64,000 nt of DNA. Origin: Puia sp. Lineage in GTDB: Bacteria > Bacteroidota > Bacteroidia > Chitinophagales > Chitinophagaceae. The stretch spans positions 53,319 to 117,318 of the forward strand of contig JARLGZ010000094.1 in the NCBI GenBank assembly GCA_031292515.1, read 5' to 3'. Below the pieces are notes generated by a model. The model did not search any database, was not told where the DNA came from, and saw only the letters and a program-made list of their open reading frames with translations. Both the position numbers and the translations under genes were made by a program. This document shows, in pieces, positions 26,208 to 34,177 of the stretch; position 1 is the stretch's first letter, and every line of letters begins with the position of its first letter.

Positions 26208-27428
26208 ATGAAAAGATTATTGCTGCGATCAAATTTTTGCTGGATTTTTTTCGGTCTGCCTGCCTTCTGTTATCCACAGCGCTTTGTAAGGATGGCCGAC
26301 TCAATCCGTAAGGATCGTACGATTCCCGGTATGGCCTATGCCGTGTTTACATCGGACAGTGTGCTGGATTGGGGTGTCAGCGGACGCCGCAGGATGGGCG
26401 TTAACGACAGCATCCGGTTAAAGGATCACTGGAATATCGGTACCAATACCGCCGCTTTTACCGCTTATATCGCCGGTGTCCTGGTCGAAAGGGGAAAGAT
26501 CAAATGGACGACGACGCTGATCGATATATTTCCGGAGCTAAAAAAGAAGATTCCCCCGAGCTATCAGGGTAGTACGCTGGTGGCTTTGCTGTCGCATCAG
26601 GCAAACGTCCCGCTGTATACTAAACTGGACGAATGGGGCAAGACCCCTCAGCTGGCGGGAGCGGATCCCGAGGAAAAGAGAAAATCCTTTATAGTCTATA
26701 TCCTCAACCCCAGGAGCCCTGCTGATACCGTGACGAGCAGAAAGCGAAAAGGGTTCTCCGTCGCAGGCTATACAGTTGCCGCCGCCATGCTGGAGAAAGT
26801 CTCGGGTAAATCCTGGGAAAAAATGGTGGATGAGTATATCAACAAACCGCTTGGGATCTCGATCCGGTTTGGATGGCCTAACAGGACCGATACGGCTGCT
26901 CCCTGGGGACACTGCGAGATCGGGGGATATTTTCATGCGGAGGGGCCGGATACCTGGGTGGGGTTCAATCCTTTTTTAAATCCCGCGCTAGGGATCAGCA
27001 TCAGTCTCAGGGATTATGTCAAATTCATGCAGGAGAATCTCCGGGGGCTGCTTGGAAAAAAAGCGCATCTCAGCGCGGCGATTTTCAAGTTACTGCATTT
27101 TGGCGTGCTGGATAATTCTCTCGGCTGGAACAACGGGAGCCTCGGGGATTATTCATTCTCTTTTCACGAAGGGATTTCGCTGCTGTTCGACTGCAGGGCG
27201 GAGATCATCAAAGAGAAGAATATCGGGATCCTGGTTTTGGCCAATGGCGGCAATAATGACACCCGTGGCGGTGTGTTGGGGCTGACGAGGATCCTCGAGG
27301 CGTACGGATTGAGCCGCCAGGGGCTCGTCCATGAAGTCCTGCCGGTTCTTCCCACTCTGCTGCCAGTATCACTGACACCAATCCTGCTCACGTCTTCACC
27401 CCCCACACTACAGACTACTCGCTATTGA
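26208..27428 (+). CDS. Serine-hydrolase (beta-lactamase fold) protein lacking catalytic residues
   Basis: The 406-residue protein has a signal peptide (LLLRSNFCWIFFGLPAFCYPQ) and the class C beta-lactamase / DD-peptidase fold. Where the family has SxxK it reads T79-N-T-A82 (HWNIGTNTAAFTAYIAG), so both nucleophile Ser and general base Lys are missing. The YSN motif is replaced by FSVAGY. It is therefore probably a non-catalytic binding protein. The last 35 residues are low-complexity Leu/Pro/Thr (LLPVSLTPILLTSSPPTLQ) and run into a repeat element that supplies the stop codon region. An earlier in-frame start exists at 26109. Confidence 0.75.
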   Translation: MKRLLLRSNFCWIFFGLPAFCYPQRFVRMADSIRKDRTIPGMAYAVFTSDSVLDWGVSGRRRMGVNDSIRLKDHWNIGTNTAAFTAYIAGVLVERGKIKWTTTLIDIFPELKKKIPPSYQGSTLVALLSHQANVPLYTKLDEWGKTPQLAGADPEEKRKSFIVYILNPRSPADTVTSRKRKGFSVAGYTVAAAMLEKVSGKSWEKMVDEYINKPLGISIRFGWPNRTDTAAPWGHCEIGGYFHAEGPDTWVGFNPFLNPALGISISLRDYVKFMQENLRGLLGKKAHLSAAIFKLLHFGVLDNSLGWNNGSLGDYSFSFHEGISLLFDCRAEIIKEKNIGILVLANGGNNDTRGGVLGLTRILEAYGLSRQGLVHEVLPVLPTLLPVSLTPILLTSSPPTLQTTRY

Positions 27429-27440
27429 CCATTCACCACT
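27400..27440. repeat. Partial AGTGAGT-type element, copy C
   Basis: The segment contains ACTACTCGCTA and GACCATTCACCACT, which are like one end of the elements at 12421 and 29446. No matching opposite end is found within 150 bases. It forms the last codons and stop of the hydrolase gene and touches the convergent transglutaminase stop codon. Confidence 0.45.
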
Positions 27441-27441
27441 T

Positions 27442-28404
27442 TTATTGTTGCTGCTGCTGCATCATTTCGATATAGCGACGATAGGAGTTTTGCTCCTGGC
27501 CACCGTTCTTGACGGGTTGCGGGGTCAGGACCGTCAGGGTCTCCTGTGTTTTGGGACCGTTCTCATAGGAGACGGAAACGCCGACTTCGAGGACATGGTT
27601 GAACGATCCTTTGTAAGTGCCTTTTACAGGGGAGCAATCATTGAAACTACGACCGACAGCCAACCTCACGTGCAGATCATCGACCAGGCAATTGTTGGTT
27701 GGATCCAGTCCGACCCAGCCGACAAAGGGAATATAGGCTTCGACCCAGGCGTGGGTAGCTCCTTCTCCGCGCATGTCCTGTCTGTTCGGACAAACATAGC
27801 CGCTGACGTATTTGGCCGGGATATGGACCAACCGGAGCATCACCGCCAGGATGTGCGCAAAATCCTGGCATACGCCGGCCTTTAATGTCCAGACTTCATC
27901 GAGCGTCGACTCCACGCTCGTCACACCCTGGATATATTTGAAGTGGTCATACACATAGGTTTTCAATGTTTTTGCGGCCTCCAGGGGCGTCAGCAAGGCG
28001 GCCTCTTTTATCAGGCCGAGCTTTTTTATTTCTTCCTGGGATGAAAAGGGTTCCTGCCTTAGAAAATCTATAAAGGGGAGATGGTGTCTGATCTGTTGCA
28101 GATACTGCCATTGTTCTTCTTTGCCTGCCGCGTCGAAGGGGGCGGGCCTGGATTTGGTGATCACTTCCACTTTGGAATCGATCTTCAGCCCGGTATGCGG
28201 TTCGGCATGCATAAAGGATCCGGTGTCATTGCCGTAGTAGTCCTTATAGATATCGACATTCGGCTCCCCGGTGATGGAGAGCTGCTGTTTGAGGACTTCC
28301 TGGTATTCATCCTTAATGGGAAAAAGAAGTATCTGGTTAGCGCTGTCTCTGACAGGACCATCATAGGTATATTTCGTGACATGATGAATGGTAAAGCGGG
28401 GCAT
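27442..28404 (-). CDS. Transglutaminase-like protein with bacterial transglutaminase N domain
   Basis: The 320-residue protein has an N-terminal beta-sandwich (MPRFTIHHVTKYTYDGPV) and a transglutaminase core. The catalytic Cys is in AGVCQDFAH, His in THAWVEAYIPF and Asp in GLDPTNN. There is no signal peptide. In many bacteria this gene is next to alpha-E and ATP-grasp genes, as here, so it probably acts on or degrades a product of those enzymes. A Gln-rich tail (MMQQQQQ) ends the protein. Confidence 0.9.
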   Translation of the reverse strand: MPRFTIHHVTKYTYDGPVRDSANQILLFPIKDEYQEVLKQQLSITGEPNVDIYKDYYGNDTGSFMHAEPHTGLKIDSKVEVITKSRPAPFDAAGKEEQWQYLQQIRHHLPFIDFLRQEPFSSQEEIKKLGLIKEAALLTPLEAAKTLKTYVYDHFKYIQGVTSVESTLDEVWTLKAGVCQDFAHILAVMLRLVHIPAKYVSGYVCPNRQDMRGEGATHAWVEAYIPFVGWVGLDPTNNCLVDDLHVRLAVGRSFNDCSPVKGTYKGSFNHVLEVGVSVSYENGPKTQETLTVLTPQPVKNGGQEQNSYRRYIEMMQQQQQ

Positions 28405-28462
28405 GGGAGGCTTGTCTGGGTGTTTGGTGATACAATAATAAATCAATTATGGGACCATATGG

Positions 28463-29395
28463 CTAAATGTAGGCAAAGTAATTCTGGTTGAGCGCATTGC
28501 CCACTTCATAGAGGTCTTCCTTGATCCCGTTGAAATAGGCGTGCAGCCCTTGCTGCATGATTGCCTCTACCGTTGAAAACTTCACTTTGCTCCGGACTTT
28601 GCCGATCATGAAGTCGATCTTTTTGAATGATTCGGCATTCCTCTCGCTTTTTATTCTTTGAAAGCTGCTGTGCAAATGGTTTACGGAATAGATCACGGAC
28701 CGGGGGAAGTCCCCGTTCAGTACGATCTGTTCGAGCACGTTGCGGGCGTCGAATCCGCCGCGATAGGTCTTCAGGTATAGTTCATACCCGGAAATCGAGA
28801 GCAGGAGATATTTCCAATAGGTCGTATCGGTCTTTTTGAAATCATAGTTGACATCCCTGAATTTCACGTCCAGGATGTCGGCAGACTGAACTCCCCTTTC
28901 CAAAAACTTTCCGATATTAATAAAAGAATATCCTTCTCCCCGCGACATCGTGACATCCATCGTGCCGTAGTACAGCAGTCCTTGTCTGATCAGGATATCC
29001 AGAATCGTGACGGGATCGTCTTTATACAATTCCCGCACGATCCGCTCGTCCCGGACGGTGTGATAAAAATCGTTGAGACACTGCCAGAGTTCCTTAGTAA
29101 TATGGTCCTGGACACTCCTTGCGCTTTCCCGTGCGTGGGTGATGATATTCAGCACCGAGTTGGCGTTCTCTTTATCAGTTATCATGTATTGCAGTACTTC
29201 GCGGGAGTGACGGGAAATGGCGTTGGCGCGTTCTTCATCCAGGTAGGTAAAGGTTCGAAGGACCGGTTTCCACGAAAACTCCTGTATATCGTCCTGTGAG
29301 GAGGCATAGTTGATCTTCAGCATGCGGAGGATTCCGTCGGTACGCTCCAGGTAGCGGCTCATCCAGTATAAACTATCGGCGACGCGGCTTAACAT
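28463..29395 (-). CDS. Alpha-E domain protein (DUF403)
   Basis: The 310-residue helical protein begins MLSRVADSLYWMSRYLERTDG, which is the DUF403/alpha-E signature, and has several conserved acidic and Arg residues. The fold is proposed to be all-alpha with an unknown catalytic role. It sits between the transglutaminase gene (58 bases) and the ATP-grasp gene (a repeat element lies between). The three are known to co-occur. Confidence 0.93.
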   Translation of the reverse strand: MLSRVADSLYWMSRYLERTDGILRMLKINYASSQDDIQEFSWKPVLRTFTYLDEERANAISRHSREVLQYMITDKENANSVLNIITHARESARSVQDHITKELWQCLNDFYHTVRDERIVRELYKDDPVTILDILIRQGLLYYGTMDVTMSRGEGYSFINIGKFLERGVQSADILDVKFRDVNYDFKKTDTTYWKYLLLSISGYELYLKTYRGGFDARNVLEQIVLNGDFPRSVIYSVNHLHSSFQRIKSERNAESFKKIDFMIGKVRSKVKFSTVEAIMQQGLHAYFNGIKEDLYEVGNALNQNYFAYI

Positions 29396-29445
29396 CTTTG
29401 CTTGGGGTTTTTGTTTTGTTAATTGTTGCTCGCTGTTGGGGCTTT

Positions 29446-29597
29446 TAGTGAGTAGTCAGTAGTGAGTAGTGAGTGAAGTTATTTAAGTTCAGGATTTATG
29501 ATTTATAGAACGTCTATTCAACACTCACGACTGACTATTTACGACTGACTTTCCGACGTCTTCATCCCACTCACTACTCACTACTGACTACTCACTA
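29446..29597. repeat. AGTGAGT-type inverted-repeat element, copy D (best preserved)
   Basis: A 152-bp element has perfect 30-bp terminal inverted repeats at 29446-29475 and 29568-29597, beginning TAGTGAGTAGTCAGTAGTGA. The interior is AT-rich and contains further ACTGACT motifs. It ends exactly at the stop codon of the ATP-grasp gene and separates it from the alpha-E gene. It can fold into a long hairpin in RNA. No transposase gene is inside. Confidence 0.85.
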
Positions 29598-31046
29598 TTA
29601 CGTTGCCAGCACCCAGGTATCCTTACTACCCCCTCCCTGGGACGAATTCACGACCAGTGAACCTTCCCGCAGCGCTACCCGGGTGAGGCCGCCGGGGACG
29701 ATCTGGATTCCTTCCGGGCCGCACAAGGCGTAGGGCCGCAGATCCACTCTTCGGGGCTGAAGCTTTCCGTTCATATAACAGGGTGCCGTCGACAGGGAGA
29801 TGATCGGCTGGGCGATATATTGCCGGGGATCTTTCAGTATCTCCGACTGATAGCGTGCAATCTCCTCTTCGGTAGCCGTATGACCCATCAGCATGCCGTA
29901 TCCGCCGCTTTCATTGGTCTTTTTTACGACCATCTTATTCATGTTGGCGAATACATATTTTCTTTCGTCCTCTCCCCCGAGTTGATAAGTCGGGACATTT
30001 TTCAGGATCGGTTCTTCATTCAGATAGTAGCGTATCATATCGGGCACGTAGGTGTAGATGGCCTTGTCATCGGCGACACCGTTACCGATCGCATTGACGA
30101 TGGCGACATTCCCTTTCCGGTAGGCACTCATGATCCCGGCCACCCCGAGCATACTGTCCGGGTTAAAGACGAGGGGGTCGAGGAAATCGTCATCCACACG
30201 CCGGTAGATGACGTCAACCTGTTGCAATCCCGCGGTGGTCTTCATAAATACGCGGTGGTTGTCTACTACCAGGTCTCTCCCTTCCACCAGTTCGACGCCC
30301 ATCAGCCTGGCCAGGGTGGTATGTTCGAAATAAGCCGAATTGTAGATTCCGGGCGTCAGCAGAACGATGGTGGGGTTGGCCGTTTGCCGGGGTGAGAGGG
30401 AAACGAGGTTTTTATGCAGGATATTCGGGTATTCGATAACGCTTCGGACATTATTGCGGGGCAGGAGGTCGGGGAAAATACGCTTGGTGATTTCCCTGTT
30501 CTCCAGCATGTAACTGACCCCGCTGGGGGTCCGGAGATTGTCTTCCAGGATATAGAAACTCCCGTCATTATTCCGGATCAGGTCGATACCGGCGATATGA
30601 ACATAGATATCATGTGGCACATGAAAACCGTGCATTTCCCGCAGATAGTGGGGGCAGCTGTGGATCATTTCGATGGGTACGATGCCGTCTTTCAGGATGA
30701 ACTGGCTATTATAGACGTCTTTCAGAAAGAGATTCAGGGCTTTTAGCCGTTGCCGGATGCCGTCTTCAATATATTTCCATTCGGCGGCTGTAATGATCCG
30801 GGGAATGATATCGAAGGGGAAGATCTTTTCGATGCCTTCGCCGCTGCTATAGACGGTAAAAGTGATGCCCTGGCTCATAAAAAGCCGTTTTGCCAGCTCT
30901 TCTTTTTTGTTGAGCTCGTCGATATTCATCTGCTGCATGAAATCCACCACCCCTTTGTATTGTTCGCGGACAAACAGCTCCCTATACATTTCATCCCAGG
31001 TATTGGGGTCGACATAATAGCTGTTTAACAGTTCATTGGTTTGCAT
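29598..31046 (-). CDS. Circularly permuted type 2 ATP-grasp protein
   Basis: The 482-residue protein has the circularly permuted ATP-grasp arrangement: DGSFYILEDNLRTPSGVSYML in the middle, NAIGNGVADDKAIYTYVPDMI, and VVKKTNESGGYGMLMG with RRVDLRPYALCG near the end. ATP-grasp enzymes couple ATP hydrolysis to amide or peptide bond formation. With the alpha-E and transglutaminase genes it forms a conserved trio proposed to make or attach peptide-like products. The open frame extends far upstream, but the family N-terminus starts at MQTNELLNSYY. Confidence 0.92.
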   Translation of the reverse strand: MQTNELLNSYYVDPNTWDEMYRELFVREQYKGVVDFMQQMNIDELNKKEELAKRLFMSQGITFTVYSSGEGIEKIFPFDIIPRIITAAEWKYIEDGIRQRLKALNLFLKDVYNSQFILKDGIVPIEMIHSCPHYLREMHGFHVPHDIYVHIAGIDLIRNNDGSFYILEDNLRTPSGVSYMLENREITKRIFPDLLPRNNVRSVIEYPNILHKNLVSLSPRQTANPTIVLLTPGIYNSAYFEHTTLARLMGVELVEGRDLVVDNHRVFMKTTAGLQQVDVIYRRVDDDFLDPLVFNPDSMLGVAGIMSAYRKGNVAIVNAIGNGVADDKAIYTYVPDMIRYYLNEEPILKNVPTYQLGGEDERKYVFANMNKMVVKKTNESGGYGMLMGHTATEEEIARYQSEILKDPRQYIAQPIISLSTAPCYMNGKLQPRRVDLRPYALCGPEGIQIVPGGLTRVALREGSLVVNSSQGGGSKDTWVLAT

Positions 31047-31180
31047 ACATATTTTTTTTGGAAGCGACAGGAATCGTATCGGCAGGCTTGAATCGTTAGA
31101 TATACTAATATAAATAAAAAACCGTCCCTTCGATCGTAATTGCCGGATTTTTAGAAAATAAGAAAACATATTAAAAAAGC

Positions 31181-31188
31181 TATTTTTG
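31181..31188 (+). promoter_or_regulatory. -7 element directly before kdsB
   Basis: TATTTTTG lies five bases before the kdsB ATG, again predicting a very short leader. I see no clear TTG about 20 bases upstream. Confidence 0.4.
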
Positions 31189-31193
31189 CGTCC

Positions 31194-31919
31194 ATGAAGA
31201 CAATTGCCATGATCCCCGCCCGCTATGCGGCAACGCGTTTTCCCGCCAAACTGATGCAGCGGCTGGGCAATAAGACCGTCATCAGGCACACCTATGAGAA
31301 TACACTTGCCACCGGTCTGTTCGATGAAGTAGTCGTAGTTACCGATAGTAAGGTCATCTACGAGGAGATCCTCGCGCACGGCGGCACGGCCAAAATGAGT
31401 CGTGCGGAGCATGAGAGCGGCAGTGACCGGATTGCCGAAGCCGTGGCCGACATGGATGTCGACCTGGTGGTAAACGTACAAGGTGATGAGCCGTTTGTAC
31501 AACGGGCTCCGCTCGAAAAATTGCTGGCCGTCTTTACCGGTCCGGGAGGAAAGCAGGTGCAGGTCGCTTCCCTGGTGCAGGTCTTAAAAGACCCTGCTCT
31601 CATAGAAGATCCTAATTATGTAAAGGTCGCTCTGGATAAGAACAGCAATGCCTTGTTCTTTAGCCGCAGCGTGATCCCTTACCCGCGCAACCCGGACGCT
31701 GCCGTCTCCTATTATGAACATATCGGGGTGTATGCTTTCCGGAAAGAGGCGCTTCTCCAATTTACAAATTGGCCGGTGAGCCCGCTGGAATCCGTGGAAA
31801 AGATAGAATGTCTGCGCTATCTCGAAAACGGGGTTGCCATGAAAATGGTCATTACACAGTATATGGGCGTGGAGATAGATACACCCGAAGACCTGGAGAG
31901 AGCCGCACGGTTGCTTTAG
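31194..31919 (+). CDS. kdsB: 3-deoxy-manno-octulosonate cytidylyltransferase
   Basis: The 241-residue protein has the KdsB N-terminus IPARYAATRFPAKLM, the NVQGDEPFV metal/substrate loop, YYEHIGVYAFRKEAL and a C-terminal GVEIDTPEDLERA. It forms CMP-Kdo for lipopolysaccharide. In Shewanella the orthologue prefers the 8-amino form of Kdo made by KdnA and KdnB. A KdnB-like gene lies 1.1 kb downstream here, so the same preference is possible. Confidence 0.95.
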   Translation: MKTIAMIPARYAATRFPAKLMQRLGNKTVIRHTYENTLATGLFDEVVVVTDSKVIYEEILAHGGTAKMSRAEHESGSDRIAEAVADMDVDLVVNVQGDEPFVQRAPLEKLLAVFTGPGGKQVQVASLVQVLKDPALIEDPNYVKVALDKNSNALFFSRSVIPYPRNPDAAVSYYEHIGVYAFRKEALLQFTNWPVSPLESVEKIECLRYLENGVAMKMVITQYMGVEIDTPEDLERAARLL

Positions 31920-32036
31920 GACAGTATTTTGGACCTTTTCCGGGTTGTATCAGACATTTTCCAGCGGAATAAAAATTCATTCACTACATTTATTCCCTAA
32001 TATCTATTTCGAACCAATCACCAACGATTACTCTAC

Positions 32037-32948
32037 ATGAATCAAGCCTTATGGGGTCTTGACCTTGGGGGAACCAAGGTCGAAGGGGTGATCCTCCCCT
32101 CCCTGCAAAAACCCGACCCGATCATCCGTAAACGTATCGATACCGAAGCGGTCAAAGGATACGAGCATATCATCAACCAGATTGATCGCCTCATCAAAGA
32201 AATGCAGCAAGGTTCGGGTATCACGCCCCGCGCCATCGGGATCGGCACACCGGGCGTGCTCGACCCTACCCTCCTGACGATGAAGAACTGCAATACGACT
32301 GTATTGAACGGAAAACCTTTCCAGAAGGACCTTGAAGAAAAGCTGCAGATTCCCGTCGTCCTTGCCAACGACGCCAATTGTTTTGCCCTTGCAGAGACCC
32401 AATGGGGGGTCGTTAAGGAGAAGACCCCCGGGGCGCGAATGGTTTTCGGGATTATCATGGGTACCGGCGTGGGAGGAGGCATCGTGATGGATGGAAAGAT
32501 CTGGAGTGGGCGGCATGGCATAGGGGGGGAGTGGGGGCATAATTATCTGGATGAGTCGGGTGGTCCCTGTTACTGCGGAAAGACCGGCTGCGTGGAAACC
32601 GTGATCTCGGGTCCGGCCCTTGAAAGATATTATAAAGCGCTTACGGGCCAGGCGCTGAAACTGAAGGAGATCGTTACCCGGGCCGGGGCCGGAGATGATA
32701 AAGCAGCGGTGCAGACGCTTCAGCGTTTGAGTCATTTTTTTGGCAAGGCCGTATCGGTCATCACCAACCTGCTGGACCCCGACACCATCGTCCTGGGCGG
32801 AGGGGTAGGCAATATAGACACTCTTTATTCCGAAGGACTCGAGTCGCTTCGGCATTTTATTTTTAACAACACGGTAGAGGTCCCGCTTCTGCGACCCAGT
32901 CTGGGTGACAGTGCCGGCGTCTTTGGCGCCGCGGCCCTGGTGGGTTAA
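32037..32948 (+). CDS. ROK-family sugar kinase
   Basis: The 303-residue protein begins WGLDLGGTKVEGVIL (ATP-binding), has the catalytic Asp in LANDANCFALAE and the zinc-binding GHNYLDESGGPCYCGKTGCVE. These residues are complete, so it should be an active kinase. ROK kinases act on glucose, N-acetylglucosamine, N-acetylmannosamine or fructose. The substrate is not decidable here. It lies between kdsB and kdnB, with gaps of about 120 bases on both sides. Confidence 0.93.
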   Translation: MNQALWGLDLGGTKVEGVILPSLQKPDPIIRKRIDTEAVKGYEHIINQIDRLIKEMQQGSGITPRAIGIGTPGVLDPTLLTMKNCNTTVLNGKPFQKDLEEKLQIPVVLANDANCFALAETQWGVVKEKTPGARMVFGIIMGTGVGGGIVMDGKIWSGRHGIGGEWGHNYLDESGGPCYCGKTGCVETVISGPALERYYKALTGQALKLKEIVTRAGAGDDKAAVQTLQRLSHFFGKAVSVITNLLDPDTIVLGGGVGNIDTLYSEGLESLRHFIFNNTVEVPLLRPSLGDSAGVFGAAALVG

Positions 32949-33072
32949 GTGCCGGAGGATATAGGCCAACTGGCCAAGTTCTCTTATTTTTGGGGTCTCA
33001 ACAGGCAGGCCTTCATTTTATAACTTTCAAAATCAGGATGTCACCGTCTGGTTGGCATCCGCCAGTTTCAAT

Positions 33073-34146
33073 ATGGCGTTCCGCAATTTTAAAATGGTCA
33101 GCTATGTGGTGTATGGAAGAGGCAGTTTCAACCAGTTGGACGAGATCCTGGCTCCTCAGCGAAAGGGATCCGCACCGATGATCTTCCTGGTAGATCATTT
33201 TTTTGAGAAAAAGCCGCTGACCGGCCGGATACCGCTTCGCGGGAAGGACTCCGTGATCCTGGTGGACGTTACACACGAACCCAAGACTTCCTATGTCGAC
33301 AAACTGGCCGGCCGGCTAAAAGAAGAGTTTGGCGTCGTCAGCGGCATCATCGGCATCGGTGGAGGTTCTGCGATGGATCTCGCCAAAGCCGTCTCCCTGA
33401 TGATGACCAATCCGGGGTCATCTGCCGACTACCAGGGTTGGGATCTCGTGAAAGCGCCTGGTGTTTATAAGGCCGGTATCCCTACTTTGAGCGGGACCGG
33501 TGCGGAGGTCTCACGGACAACGGTCCTGACGGGCCCGACCAAGAAACTGGGGATGAACTCGGACTTTACACCCTTTGACCAGATCGTGCTGGACCCGGAG
33601 CTGGCCGGCAACGTCCCTGCCAATCAGCGGTTTTACACCGGAATGGACTGCTATATCCACTGCATCGAGAGCCTGCAGGGGACCTATCTGAACGAATTCA
33701 GCAAATCCTATGGCGAAAAAGCGCTCCAACTCTGCCAGCGGGTTTTCCTGGAGAAAAAAATATGGGACGAGGAATCGGACGATCAACTGATGATGGCTTC
33801 CTATGCCGGCGGCATGAGTATCGCTTATTCGCAGGTCGGTGTAGCCCACGCCGTCAGTTATGGTCTTAGTTATCTGCTAGGCACCAAACACGGAGTCGGA
33901 AATTGCATCGTTTTCGATAAGCTGGAGGAATATTATCCGGCAGGCGTTTACGAGTTCAAGAAAATGGTTGAAAAGAATAAGATCGATATCCCCCAACATA
34001 TCACAAAAGGGCTGACGGATGCGCAATTTGAGGCGATGATAGACGTTTCCATGGTGATGAAACCCTTGTGGGAGAATGCCCTGGGAAAAGATTGGGAAAA
34101 GATCATGACCCGGGAAAAACTGAGGGCTCTTTACGAACAATTCTGA
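33073..34146 (+). CDS. kdnB: Iron-dependent alcohol dehydrogenase, probable Kdo 8-oxidase KdnB
   Basis: The 357-residue protein is an iron-containing alcohol dehydrogenase whose wording closely follows Shewanella KdnB as I remember it: GRGSFNQLDEILAPQRK near the start, IGGGSAMDLAKAVSLM, GMDCYIHCIESLQGT (metal Asp and His), and GVAHAVSYGLSYLLGTKHG (metal His residues). KdnB oxidises the C8 hydroxyl of Kdo, and the aminotransferase KdnA then makes 8-amino-Kdo. kdsB is two genes upstream. No kdnA is in the window. The ATG at 33073 was chosen over a TTG 21 bases earlier. Confidence 0.82.
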   Translation: MAFRNFKMVSYVVYGRGSFNQLDEILAPQRKGSAPMIFLVDHFFEKKPLTGRIPLRGKDSVILVDVTHEPKTSYVDKLAGRLKEEFGVVSGIIGIGGGSAMDLAKAVSLMMTNPGSSADYQGWDLVKAPGVYKAGIPTLSGTGAEVSRTTVLTGPTKKLGMNSDFTPFDQIVLDPELAGNVPANQRFYTGMDCYIHCIESLQGTYLNEFSKSYGEKALQLCQRVFLEKKIWDEESDDQLMMASYAGGMSIAYSQVGVAHAVSYGLSYLLGTKHGVGNCIVFDKLEEYYPAGVYEFKKMVEKNKIDIPQHITKGLTDAQFEAMIDVSMVMKPLWENALGKDWEKIMTREKLRALYEQF

Positions 34147-34177
34147 GATGACAGGGCCTTCCGCGTAAAACCATACT

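Noticed and set aside
32049..32969. Open frame of 306 codons on the minus strand, opposite the ROK kinase
   Set aside because: The ROK kinase is complete with its zinc motif. The opposite frame has no recognisable motif.
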